Shown in pieces: positions 10,857 to 22,506 of a DNA stretch of 64,000 nt; the first letter of the stretch is position 1, and each line of letters opens with the position of its first letter. Location: assembly GCA_000697665.1 (NCBI GenBank), contig KL197709.1:3313978-3377977 (forward strand), read 5' to 3'. The DNA is from Jaapia argillacea MUCL 33604 (Eukaryota; Basidiomycota; Agaricomycetes; Jaapiales; Jaapiaceae). The position numbers were made by a program, and so were the translations under genes. Under the pieces are notes generated by a model. The model was not told where the DNA came from, did no database searches, and was given only the letters and a program-made list of their open reading frames with translations.

Positions 10857-13124
10857 TTACGTTGAATGGAGATGAATACATGATTTAGCTATGCGGTAGA
10901 CTTCAGAGAAATCAGTCTTGTTGTAGTATCGGTTCAGAGTCTTCTTGGCAAGGTTGACAGAGGCGCGGATGGAGACATCCAAGCCCTGGCGGTCGAGGGT
11001 TTGGTTGGTGAAGCTTTGGTCAATGATATCCATGACCGGGATCACTGTCACCAAGTTGGGTGTTGTGTGCAAGAAGTAAAGAGTCACATCCTTCAGTATC
11101 TGAGTAATGAGGGGAAACATGTAAGCGCCAACACGGACTGCAGAGAACAAACATCTGGAGCAATGTGTGGCATGAAAACAGATTCAATTCACCTTCAACA
11201 CGTCTCTCAACTGCTTTGCAACTCTCCACTCGCTTTCCAATAACACATCCAGTGGCTTTCAATACTCAAGTGCAAATTCAATCACGTTGAAAGTGGAGTT
11301 CCACCTCGTTGACACAACTCTGGGCATCAAATGCAGCGCCATTTGCATCTCCTCAAGCTTCCGATACCAGTCAGGCAACAGCTTAGTTGTTGAGTGGATG
11401 ATTTTTGTTGCTAACTTCCATTTTTAGATCTAACTGACCTTGACTAGGACCAAGCAAACAGGCCCCACATTGGCCTGTAGATCCTCTCGCTCAACATCTG
11501 TCAACAACGCGGCTTCGTCTACCCACCCATCAACATCATCGTTATCTGTTGAATCCACACTCTCAGCCTTGGCCTCAGCCTGTTCTTCGAGCTCAAGACT
11601 TGCTGCTAGCTCCAACAGCTCCTGCTTGGCGTCGTCAACAGCACCTGTTGCCCCCTTCTTTGGAATGTTGTACTGCTTCAGTAAAGTCTTGGCCATGAGG
11701 TTCACCACATACAAGAAGAACCGACTCTGGTTAACTGCTCCAGGGAAGTTCAGCAGCAAATCGATGAGCTCTTCAATCATCACATCATTATTGGAAGCAT
11801 TGTTGCATGTAATCCCAAGATACTGTAAAATTGTGAGTGCCATGTTCCCATTATGGTAGTTTCTGATTTCTCACTTTGTCTGATATCCCGAAGTCATCTA
11901 GAATCTTTGCAAACGCTATTGCGAGATTTTTGCTGGAGTGAGACTGTGTGAGGTGAGTACCAATTCATGTGAGCTCGCCAGATGGCTCACTGCCACAACC
12001 TCCACGATATCTATTACAATGCATAGCAGGGTACTGGTATACTCAAGATGGACGGAAACTGCAACAAAGGCCTTGTGGTTCGGGGAGGTCCATGAATCAG
12101 TAGCGAAGCTGAGGGCTCCTTTGTACTCCTTTCAGGGAACAAGTGAGTGTTATTGTATCAATTTAACATGGTTTCGGATACTGACCCTCATCATCTTCGC
12201 CATGCGTTGCCAGCAATTAGCAAATACCCAATGAACATCTCTCAAGATGGTGGATGGTGACAGGATGTAATATTCTGGCCTCCCTGTCTTCATCAACCAT
12301 TGGAACCCACAATCTTTGACAATCTTGAAAGGTTGAAGGCTCTCGGCCAACCAACGAACTATCTCCACTCTCTCCGCCACAAAAGTAAGTCCCTTCCACC
12401 ATTGGATCACTGTTTGAAGTACTCACTTGGCTTCTGTTTTTGTATGCTGTTGATGACTGTAGCAAATCTTCCCGCCACCCTTCTTCTCAAATGTAACATC
12501 AATCAAACCTGCTCCTTGTAGGTCTTCACAGATTCTCGGGCATCCTTGATATTCTTGATTTCCCAAAATGTGTCTGTAGGTGTATTCCCCCCAACATGAT
12601 TTGACATGTTTAATCATGTTACCTGTTGAGGCTGCATCACCTTTGTCAAGAAAGTGTCAGACAATATATTTGCATCCCTTTGCTGCACAAGCAAACTCAT
12701 GACATTGATGTTCGTTGATGTATCAAACCTCCGGTGTTGGTTTGAAGAATGCGTATATAGCTGAGTTCCAACCCTTTTTGAGGTGTTCTAGAGACAAGAA
12801 TCTAAGTGAAGTCCTGATGTTGAGCTGTAAATCCTCACCTAACTCGGTCTCAGAGCTTTCGCCCTCATCGTCACTCAAAATTTCAACAGTCACATCATCC
12901 CCATGCTGAGCATCATCATCCTCCACACTTGTCACTGTTGCCCGTCATCCTGAGGTGGAGGCTCCCACATCAGGAGTTGGCTTGGCACTGTTGTTTCTTG
13001 TGTCGGCCTTTGCTTTCTTGCTACTGCGAGGGTTGGTATCATCATTTACCCTCTGCTTTGTACCTTTGTCCTGGGGTTTTGATTGGGTGGCTTTGCCTTT
13101 TGATTTTTTGCTGGCCTTGGCCAT
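10857..13124 (-). pseudogene. hAT-family transposase relic
   Basis: Fragments on the minus strand line up in order with fungal hAT transposases. A basic N-terminus starts at 13124 (MAKASKKSKGKATQSK). Then come WNSAIYAFFKPTPEV (start of the BED-finger region), KICYSHQQHTKTEAK, EIVRWLAESLQPFKIVKDCG, GRPEYYILSPSTI and FATDSWTSPNHKAFVAV with the first catalytic Asp. ITCNNASNNDVMIEEL with the next Asp-containing region follows, and the last part is KKTLNRYYNKTDFSEVYRIA. The C-terminal hATC dimerisation region after YRIA is missing or unreadable. Frames change several times and a TGA interrupts the N-terminus at 12945-12947, so it is inactive. I could not fix terminal repeats or the 8-bp target duplication. 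Confidence 0.85.
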
Positions 13125-14044
13125 TGTGACAGGTGTTGTGATGGACTGGATAAGCTTTGCGAGTACGATGGATAAGTCTGAGTTTGAATAGGTTGTTCAG
13201 CCACAAGTATTTCACCACAATCATAAGAGTCTTGGGTATATGTTACCAACTGTCCCCTGTTCAGGATTTTGTCTCTTCTAGTACGTAGATGAAACATGTA
13301 ATGTAGTAATACTCCTCAACCTCAACAACAGGTCTATCAGTCTCAGTAGGGTACTCTATGGGTTGACGGGTTTAAAGGATGCAACCTGGACTTGTACCCC
13401 TATGTACCCTCTACCCTCTACCCATGCAGGTTTTGTCAACACATGCTATTCCCTAAAGTCTATGTGGCCTGGCAACCCAATGTCTCCACATTGTTGGAAC
13501 CAATCTCTGCTAAACTTTGTGGGTGATGCTACATTGGCCATGTCTGTTTCAGTGTCAACTCACTTGAGGTTGTTCATGACAAGCACAGAGAAGCATCTGA
13601 GTGACCTAGCCTGTACTTAGGGAGTAGCACAGGTTGAGCCAACCTGTACAGGTCATGGGTATGGATATATAGAGGTATGGATATGGATAGCTGCTACAGT
13701 ACCCGTTAACCCAGTTTATTACCCCTGAGCTAAACACTGCTGTAACTCAGCCTCTAACACCTCTAAATGTACAGTCTCTCATTGCTGGTTCTCTGATCTC
13801 ACAATTGGCACCAGCAATGGTATGTTGTCAATGATTGTCCGTCCTACCAATACTCTTGTTAACCACAGCCTGTTTTCAGACCCAACTAGTCAACATATTC
13901 AATGCAATCCCTGCCCTCACAAAGCCAAAACAATCAGAGCTACAACCTGAGCACCATCTGTGAACATGTCAACAATGTCCTCATGTGCTGGACTGAACGG
14001 CAGGTGACATACCACACACTCTCTTGCATGACCCTTGACCAGCA

Positions 14045-14150
14045 GAGCAGTTTGAGAAGATCTTCAGTTGAAGATTAACTACAAGAACCTTTAAAAAGCA
14101 GAACTAGTCTTAAAAGAAACTTCTTAAAAGGAATACAAGGGCTGAGAGGT
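14045..14150 (+). pseudogene. Second Ty3/gypsy Pol fragment copy
   Basis: CAGTTTGAGAAGATCTT and the following ~75 bases are nearly the same as 9196-9285, the start of the gypsy integrase-end fragment, but with stops (TGA in place of TGG) and small deletions. It decays after about 14135. The two copies stand in the same orientation on either side of the hAT relic. Confidence 0.7.
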
Positions 14151-14186
14151 CTTATCACATGGATCAAGCATTCAATTTGTACTTGC

Positions 14187-15020
14187 ATGGGAAAATGTGC
14201 CACAGGATTATCAATGTCTACAACAGCAATGACAAACACACATGTCAACAACAACACTCTCATACTTGCAATAGACAGCCTAGATACACTGTCCTCCTCA
14301 ATCTATGAAACTTCCACGATGCTGATACAGGAAACACTTTATATATGGAATGAGTTCCAAACACAGGTAGTTCATAAAGACAAAGATCAAAGGGAAACTT
14401 ACAGCAAACCAACAGTAACACCAGTCCCATCAACTTCAATGGTCGCGATTTGGGTACCCTGGTCATCATCAATTGCTGAATGATGTTGAAGAAAGCAAAA
14501 ACTCACATTGCCCAATCCGTGTGTAGATAGAATGGTTCCATACAATACATTTCCAGATGCATCCCAGAAAAAAACTCAGGCTCCACTCTTGAGGATCAAG
14601 GTAAACACTTTGGTATTGTGTACAAACAAACAAACTCACCACAAACCTATTAACAGGAGGAGGGGCAGGTGCAAAATCATTGTCCTCAGGCACATATGTG
14701 AATTCGAGCAACTCCCAGTCATGCAATGTCGTCACTGAATTTCTTTCAAGCAGTTTGACTACCAGATAGATGTTGAATGGACAGAATGATGATCTTCCTG
14801 GTCCACCAACCACACATGTCGATTTTCGGAACATGTGATACAAATATTGATGACTGTGATGCTTGTGTGTCGATGAGAACTGGCACAGATATTAACAAAG
14901 TAAGCTTTGTCAACACCTCTTGTAGGGAAAAGAGTTAGGAGTATAGTTGCTTACAGACCTTGAGGTCACATCTTTATATGCCATTGAATGGATGCCACGA
15001 TCTTCACTTCCAGAATACAT
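14187..15020 (-). pseudogene. Degraded multi-exon gene with YGT module
   Basis: A plausible first exon starts at 15020 (MYSGSEDRGIHSMAYKDVTS). It is followed by an exon containing LHDWELLEFTYVPEDNDFAP and PAPPPVNRFV before a GTGAGT donor near 14640. The next exon reads VFFWDASGNVLYGTILSTHG in a frame that carries a TGA just upstream, and a further segment reads DDQGTQIATIEVDGTGVTVG before a GTAAGT donor. The last two resemble the C-terminal module of the gene at 7567-8159 (YGT and GTQ/LQ..A.I.....G.V). Exon phases do not all agree and there is at least one stop, so I call it a pseudogene. Function unknown. Confidence 0.45.
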
Positions 15021-17001
15021 ATAGGTGACCTGTCAAAATTGTCCTATGATCTTTTGGGTATGTGGCTAGCCTTTCAGCGACTCCAGTGAGGCAATCAGAG
15101 GCTTATTCTCATTACAAAGACGAGAGTTTGATGGACACATTTTAAAATAATCAATAATCCTTCTTGTCACAATAATCATCACTTACTTCACATGGTGAAT
15201 ATTGCCATTGGCAGTATGAAGGCAAGACGATCATGATCAATGGAAATGAAATAAGGTGCTCATTAAACATCTGTTTCCGCAGGCTAGTGAAGCGGACACC
15301 TGCTCTTTAGAGCTGTAGCAATATATTATGTTGCTTTATTTGATTCTGGTTGTACTGTTGAAGCATATGGCTGTGATCTTCTCTTCTCTAGTGGTGTTTA
15401 CAGATTGAGCAAACCATTGGTCGTCAGGTTCTTCCCCGACTCCTTACAAAGTAAGGAAAGGATCTAACAAATGGCAGGCACTCACTATGGGACATTGCAG
15501 GAGTGGGAAATATGATGTCATATAGAACAACCTAGGTTACTTGCATCATTTAGAACCATCTGGGCTTGGTTTTGGCTTTTGCCCTTTTATTCTTTCCATT
15601 GTCGGTGTCTGCAGATGCCAGTGGATTCCTCATGCGACTCACTGTCAACACTTCATTCTCTTGCATGATTCTATGTGACTATTACTCAAGATTTTGCTTG
15701 TACCATTGTTCATTTGTTCATTTTTGACCTTGTTCATCACTCAACTTGTCTTCATGGCAGAACTGTTCATAACCAAACACCCCTGTACTGCTACTAGAGT
15801 GTAGCTATTGCCTCCACACGATGTCTGGCATGAACTTGGTGACTATCCTATTTTCTATGATTCCGTGTATTATCCAGAAATTTCCTGGGTATATGGGACA
15901 CCTCTTCATCAGTTGAGTTGTGTCTCAGTCGGTATTTGACTTTACACCCCTTCCATTACATGAATGTCATTGGTGTCATCGGCTTTTACTCCCTGTTCCT
16001 TCCTAAAACCTTGTGGAATGTCATTGGTGACCTTTTATTTGTCGTGCAATCCAACATGGATGGCATTTGATGCCCCTTGGCGACCAGTGGTTTGTCTGAC
16101 TCGATGTTAGAGCTTCACCATTTCGTCTGGCTTACATCATCCACTGCGAGCAGGGCATCCAAGGTAACTGTCTTGATGCATCTTGTGCATTTATGGCGAG
16201 GCTGTTTGAAAGGATGAGTCAACTCCATGTTTAGAGAGGATGGCTATTGTACCTGAGGGCATATCTTGGGACATCCAAGAGGATTTACCTCCTTCTGACT
16301 GGGGCATCATTATATGGTTGATGGGGAGAGGGTTGTGTGAGGATGTGGAGGAAATCCCAAATGTCTGGTGCCATCCTTTCATGCACATCGAGCCCATGGC
16401 CATCTCTACATTGTCATTATGTAATTGTACTCAGCCAGCGATTTGTGGTGAAAATGATCCTGCTTTTCTGAACTGTTGAACACAAGGAGTCGGGGACACT
16501 GGCACTCAGGTGCTGCTACCGGTTAAATGCATTTTGTGGGAGAAAATCATTGTTAGATAGTCTATGCATCTGAATAATCTCATATCCAACAACAACCTTG
16601 AAAAAGGTAAGTATGACACCCTTATGAACCTTCCAAAAGACAATGACACTCAATGCAATTCATTTGGAAGGTATCACTGATACACACTATTCCTATGAAG
16701 GAACCAGAGAGTTCTAAAGCCAGAAACTTGCCAACCACAAAAGACAACTACATTGGTAAGTCTCCTCCAGTAATACCATTTTGAATTTGAGACTTCAGCC
16801 ATGCCAATGACCTACTGGCACTGTGAGATTCACAAAACAGTCCCAAAATCTGAATCTTACCAATAAATGAATGGAGCAGAGATCTTCATATATGCATGGG
16901 GTTCTGTGATCCCTGAAGTCCAATCAAGAACCTCGAAGTCTTCATGGTATTCCATTCGTCGAGTATCTATACCTGTGATGTTGTTTTGTTATTATAGACA
17001 G
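15021..17001. other. No supported gene
   Basis: Short open frames only; the longest (16240-16479, plus strand, Trp-rich) has no recognisable domain or splice context. No tandem repeats or element ends were seen. Confidence 0.5.
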
Positions 17002-18536
17002 CTACCAAAGGAAAACAAACTGAAAACCTTGTAAATATGGGGTATTGAACTTGATCACCCAACAGTCACTATCCCCGACGAATCGCCGACCAATGGGCAA
17101 CTTTGAATCAACAAATCCTTCCTGCTTCTGTATAATGTCAAAGCCACGAGCACGATACTTGTCAACCCATAGAGGCAGATGAGGAACCTCATTCGTGTCG
17201 CCACCTGTAACCCGAAAATCGGTATACCTCACGTCATCATCATTGGGAAGATCCCTATCCATGAATCGCGAAATGAATGACCTCCGATTGACAAAGGAAG
17301 CTTGAGGGAATATGGACACTGCCATATCAGCTGTGAAATAGTTCATGACAACAGCTGGACAGGACATTGTTAAATCCAATTCAATATCTTTAGAGCAATA
17401 CATACTTGAGTGGAATTGAAATAGGATGTGTTCTACAGGATGTGATTTCAATGCGATGAGCTGAATGCGACGAATGGGGCCAGAGCGATTAGTGTCAGTG
17501 AAATTGAAGATATCAACGATGCCAGATGTCACATAATGTTCAATAGAATCGCCACCCTCCGACTCCTTCACTGAGTTAATGATGGCTCGGAGGATGGCAA
17601 ACTGAAACTGTCTCCAGCCTTGGGACCCTACCATCATGTACCCAACCGATTGCAGGAAGGTACCCATTGCATAGGCATCTCCTAGGCAAAGGTAGATATC
17701 GAAATCTGAAGTAGGGTGCTGCAGGCGTCTGTCGAAGCAGAATAACGCTTGCGATCTGGACACTATCCCTCTGCATTTTGCCAGTACCCGTTGAAAGGCC
17801 CAACATTGTGACCCAGGGAACCAGGATACAAGATGGTGATCAATGTTCCAGACATGATGTGGGGTACTTGGGGTTCGTAAGTTCCGAGTGAGGGGTAGTT
17901 GTTCGTCTTCAATGGAAATCGAAGAACGGGAGGGATCAGTGTTTTGGGATGTGGGAATGCATAGGACAGACTTTGTAAGGTCCGGAATTGATGTGTCCAG
18001 TAATCGGAACACAACAGGAAACTCAACTCGACACAGCGATAGTGGAGGAGTAATCCCGAGGGGAGGGTGCGCTACTGCAAGTACTTGCGCGGGTGTCCGG
18101 AACGTCGGGAATCGAGTCGGACTACTCGGAAATCTAAGGATACGATACGACGAAACTAACTGTAAGACGTGTGATGAAAACAAACTAAAACGATAGGAAA
18201 ATGAAGAAATCAAATCGAAACAGACTGAAACTAATACATCAGGATAGGAACGAAAGGAAAACACTAATCGGAACGAAATAAGATCGGAATGAATCGAAAA
18301 GAAAGCGTCAAGATAGAATGTGAAGGTCGGGAAACGTCAACACAAGTCGAAAGTAAGAAAGATTGGAAATCCCGAAGGTAAAGAAGTCCGAAGCCTGAGA
18401 CAGTTAGATTCCAAGGGGACACTAGAGAGCGACACAAGGACAAGCTTAGATTGAGAGCGCGAGGGTGAACGACATCCGAGAGCAACTCCGGACGAGAGAG
18501 ATCACGAAAGATTGTTATTGGGAAAGTAGCTACGGA

Positions 18537-18550
18537 CAGGTTTTTATACC
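18537..18550 (-). promoter_or_regulatory. Possible TATA box within the LTR-like element
   Basis: On the minus strand this reads GGTATAAAAACCTG, followed by pyrimidine-rich leader sequence. It is a good match to an LTR U3 promoter, but no transcript evidence is available. Confidence 0.4.
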
Positions 18551-19051
18551 TAAGTACATGAGGTAGCTACAGAATAGGAAAGGATAAAGGGAAAGGTGAA
18601 TTCAGGACAACATGAGGGTGAATCAAGTGAAAGAGTTCACAACGAAAGAGGGGGACAAGTCGGAAGTCAAGTAACTGAGGTAAAACATACTGAGTATTCC
18701 TCGGAAGCGAGTGAAGTCCTATCGGAGGTGTATCGGACCGAAAGAGGAAGTGCACAGAAGCCTCGGGATGAGCAGGATCTATAGTAGTTAATCTCAGGAA
18801 CCTAAAGTGAGTATCTTCCTGATTGAGGACTCAGTCCAAGAGCACAGACATGAGGTGGAGAAGTCGATAAGCGATGGGCGTGGAGAGTGATGTAAGTGTT
18901 TTGTAAATCCCGGAGTATCGGATCATCGGAACGTGATGTGGCAGTGTATTGGGAACTCGGATCATCGAGATAAGAAGCTTCCTGATAAGATTGTTGAGAT
19001 TCCGGGGACGTGCAAGGTCGTAAGTCCAAGGTGGTGAAGGAGGAGTTCTGC

Positions 19052-19345
19052 GTCGAATCGGATGTCTCGGAGTCCTAGGAACGTTCGCATCGGGTGCATC
19101 GAGTTGTATCGTCGGGACGAATACGGTCCTAACTTGATAACGTCGGAATTCCCGATACTGAATGACGTGGAGGCGAGATAGTCAACAACTAGTCTTGAGT
19201 CGAATTCCGATGTTCCGGACTCCTATGAACGTTTGCATCGGGTGCATCGGAATCGTATCGTCGGGTCAAATACAGTCCTAATCGTAGAACATCGGAAATC
19301 CCGATACTGAGCAACGTGGAGGCGAAATGGTGGACATCTGGTCTC
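19052..19345. repeat. Two tandem copies of a 147-bp unit
   Basis: Both units begin GTCGAATYC and share CATCGGGTGCATCG, CGTATCGTCGGG, CCCGATACTGA and ACGTGGAGGCGA at matching spacing; identity is roughly 80 percent by eye. The array lies inside the LTR-like insertion. Confidence 0.75.
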
Positions 19346-20004
19346 TGGAGGAATCTCGGAGTTGGAGCGGATAGGAAATTCCGACGTCATCCGGAATACG
19401 ATCGAATCGTTAGGAGAATTGGGCGTGCGTTGGGACGTTTGGATATTTCCGAGTTCGGAATGACGAGGGAGCAAATTACTGAGAGTCGAGTTTCGTTTGA
19501 GATGGGACTGAGTGCTGTGTGGTTGTCAGGAGTGAGGGAATGGGATGTTGGGTCCGAAATCATATGAAACTGGTGAGTTCAACTCGATCTGAAGAGAGGG
19601 GATGTTGTATACTTGATTTGATGGAGTTACGGTCGAAACGGTATAATGGCGCGATTCCGCTAGTAGGCGGATTGGGTTCCCCACAACGACTGATGTAGGT
19701 ATCAATTATTCCCCGGAACCGACGATTGAGGGATGGAAGGAGGAAGATGAGATCGGGAGGCCATGACGCAAAAAAGGTGATCATAAAGCTTATCCCATCA
19801 TCCGATAATGTATCAATCAAAAGCATCCTCTCAAAAGATGACCACAGGTTGCATTGCACGGCCTTCATTGACTGAGGTGGACGAGGTAATGGGGGTGTCG
19901 ATAGACCACCTTGGAGAATATATAGACAACAGTAGTACATGGAAAAATTACATTATATGGTACAAGCGTGACATAAACTGTTATTTATGAACACCCACAT
20001 CCCA

Positions 20005-21150
20005 TCAGACTTTCTTCACCGCCGGCCAACTTCTACAGAATCGCCATTCCCACCAACAAACTGTATGGGACTCACATTGTGGGTACCATCCACCATCAAA
20101 CATGCTACGAGCATATTCCAACAGTCCTAGTGCTATAAACCAGAGGAAGATCCAGGTAGCTGATATCTCCTCAATAATTGCTAAGTGTTGTTCCATAACA
20201 TCTGGAACCGATAAATCCGAGAGGTCAGTACCCCCATAGACACCTAAAGCAAAGCTCCGAATATTTGGAAGAATGGTTTTGTCGTGTGTCATCAACTTGA
20301 GGATATGCAGGAACTGAAATATTGTCACCCTTCAAGAAAACTACAATCAGCAATTCCAATACTTACCTGCTTCACTGCATTCACCCCATTGTAATCGACC
20401 TCAACAAAAGATAATTGCAGTGAATTGAGGCTCAATAGCCTCAAAATGAGGATCAAATCGGCATCCGAGCTGACGGAGAACTGGATGGTGGTAACAGTAC
20501 GCCCATATTGTGAGCGGAGTAGCACAAGGAAGTGGATAAGTTCTCCTCAGGTGAGGATCTCTGTGGAAGTCAAGACTTCGACGCTTCTGGAGTAGATGAT
20601 ATGGGAAAGGCGAGCGCATGAGTTACAGTTAAGGATGCAGAGTTTTGGCAGGTAAGGGTGAACTTTTGGTATGGGTATCAGAAGATCGGCAAGTGTAAGT
20701 CACGAAGTGGGGTGAGGGATGATACCCTCACATTCCAGACTCTCGATCAGTTGTTCCCGACTGTACTCCATGACCTGGAGCGATAAGGAGATAAGCTCGG
20801 GGAGACATTTGAGAGTCTGGGATAGTAGTGGGACGTTATGGCAATCGTGGATGTAAGAAACTGAGAGATATGTGAGGATGCGGGTATAGCATAAATATTG
20901 GGGCCTCTGAGCGAGGGTCAAGTAGCACCGGGGGGCCTTGCGTCCAATCGATAGCACATCTGTGTAGGTGATGCGCACGATAACGTCGTGAAGATATCTG
21001 CAAACTCGCAAAAGAGTAAGGCGATCGGCTTGTGGCAGCTCATTGCATATCCCATGAATGAGCTTGCACGGTACTATGAAAATGGGTGGTCTACAGTCCT
21101 GCTTGTCAATATCGGCAGCGAAAAGAGGAAACCACTTACATGATGGCGCG
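20005..21150 (-). pseudogene. F-box-family protein gene, broken
   Basis: A frame with an F-box-like start (LPQADRLTLLRVCRYLHDVI) follows an intron acceptor near 21072. It continues through Leu-rich stretches, interrupted by two in-frame TGA codons (20700-20702 and 20547-20549), to an intron near 20370. The last exon ends LGLLEYARSMFDGGWYP then CWWEWRF. That C-terminal pattern (FG..EY..S...G.W.P......FWW...F) is shared with the genes at 40.85-42.05 and 42.5-43.6 kb, so the three are paralogues. Proteins of this kind are usually substrate adaptors of SCF ubiquitin ligases (family knowledge). Both stops are TGA, consistent with CGA to TGA change. Confidence 0.6.
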
Positions 21151-21780
21151 CAATGTCAACAAATCCATCAGAGAGTTGAGCAATGATCAACCGATGGTAT
21201 CAGCCATGTTTTGTAGTATCCCAAGAGTGTCTGACTAATGTGACGACATATTCACTTCAGAATAGAGAACACTTCCAAAGAAAAAACTTCTTCAAGCTTG
21301 TATAAACGGGTATACGATAACTCCAATGGCACCAGGCGCGGTAACATTCGTGTGATGATTTGAAGCGAAATGACGAGAAAAGAAATAGGAGAAAGACAAG
21401 GCGTCCGACTCTAACACCATCAGAGTCAAGATCTGGGAACCACACCAATCCGTTATAGTGGCATTTTTTCATGGAGCACAAGGAAGCTCACCAAGAAACT
21501 GTGTCAACAGATATAAAGGAATCACAGGACCCGAAACAATTTCATAGACGCTTTCATGTGAATCAGCGGGGAAGGAGTCAGAACACAATCAGATGTCAGA
21601 CTTGACTTCAGTGGAATTCTGGTACACGCTGTAATACGAGCCGAATGACACTCACCGAAACAAAGCATTTCAGACACTCTGAAGACCGGCAGACGCAGCA
21701 TCAAGACGTATGAAACAATCATATGGAGGCTTTCACGAGAATCAGCGGCGCAAGGAGTCAACGGAAAACTTTGTCGTGGA
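21151..21780. other. No supported gene
   Basis: Short minus-strand frames only. A segment near 21541-21606 (GCTTTCATGTGAATCAGCGG, GGAGTC) resembles 21725-21770, hinting at older copies of the repeat that follows. Confidence 0.4.
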
Positions 21781-22056
21781 TCTGGGCCACATGAAAACAA
21801 AGACACCGCGATCAGGCATCATCAGGGAAACAGCTGGGATCTTCCATCCTGTTATGGGGTGGGGAAAGGAGTCGGTGGAAACCATTGGTTCAATAGTGTT
21901 GAACCTGAACTTCATGAATCTGGGCCACATAACAACAAAGACACCGCGATACAGGCATCATCAGGAAAAGGGTTGGGATCTTCGGTAGATTTCTGGGGGC
22001 AGAGAAGGGAGTTGGTTGAAACCTCTGGTTCAGTAGCGTTGAACCTGAATTTCACC
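21781..22056. repeat. Two tandem copies of a 138-bp unit
   Basis: Units start at 21781 and 21919 with TCTGGGCCACAT and share ACAAAGACACCGCGAT, AGGCATCATCAGG, TTGGGATCTTC-like and TTGAACCTGAAYTTCA at the same spacing. No coding capacity is evident. Confidence 0.75.
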
Positions 22057-22506
22057 CACAGCACACTGGACGACAAGACAGCCACCTGAATATTTTGCTA
22101 TGAAAATCGGCGGAGCAAAGGGTGAAACGACTGACAATGCATCTGATTCCCTGAGCTGTTATACACCTGATAATGCGTCCATAGATATAAGGGCTCAACA
22201 TTCCACAAAAGAACAAAACAGTAAACTTGATAGAAGCCTCCCACAATGTTCTGATGACTGAGAGACTTCACCATGAATGTGCAGCTGATCAATCACGATC
22301 GTACTATCAGATGTTTGGAGCACCTGAGCCGTTGTAAAATCAGCCATATGAAGTATAGTGCTGAGAATTGCCTGATCCCAGCAATAACTAGTTGCACCTG
22401 AAGAATAGAACACATCGAAACATCTGCAAGAATATCAAACAGAGCCTTGGCTCGCTGAGTTACGGGTGACACATTCCAGTGTGACCAACCCATTCAGCTA
22501 TTTTTT

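Larger units (their letters stand above)
17858..19685. mobile_element. TG...CA insertion, LTR-like (1,828 bp)
   Basis: The ends are TGTGGGGTAC and GGGTTCCCCACA, inverted copies over TGTGGGG-A. It is flanked by ATGA (17854-17857) and ACGA (19686-19689), a 4-bp target duplication with one transition. Excision of the element and one copy restores the coding frame of the host gene. Inside there is no transposase, reverse transcriptase or Gag; instead there are many CGGAA-like words, a TATA motif on the minus strand near 18541 and a 147-bp tandem repeat. A long solo LTR or a non-autonomous LTR-type element fits best. A DNA transposon with 4-bp duplication is less likely given TG...CA. Confidence 0.7.
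17002..19868 (-). pseudogene. Nucleotidyltransferase-like gene split by an insertion
   Basis: The 5' part starts at about 19868 (MKAVQCNLWSSFERM) and has an F-box-like helix pair (WPPDLIFLLPSLNRRFRGII). It runs to TYISR, where a 1,828-bp element interrupts it. The 3' part resumes as VWNIDHHLVSWFPGSQ and continues with GIVSRSQALFCFDRR and TSDFDIYLCLGDAYAMG, where DFDIY is the likely counterpart of the hDhD metal-binding motif of nucleotidyltransferase folds. Later come IRRIQLIALKSHPVEHILFQ, a 51-nt intron (17355-17405) and VVMNYFTADMAVSIFPQA. Removing the element plus one 4-bp duplication joins ISR to VWN in frame. The family seems to be an expanded agaricomycete one of unknown role; enzymatic activity is inference. 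The stretch of open frame inside the element (to 18264) is fortuitous. Confidence 0.7.

Noticed and set aside
11440-11859. Ser-rich plus-strand frame opposite the hAT relic
   Set aside because: Antisense of an acidic hAT segment; low complexity only.
17858-18264. N-terminal ~135 codons of the long minus-strand frame at 17002-18264
   Set aside because: This part lies inside the LTR-like insertion; the real gene continues at 19686 and upstream.
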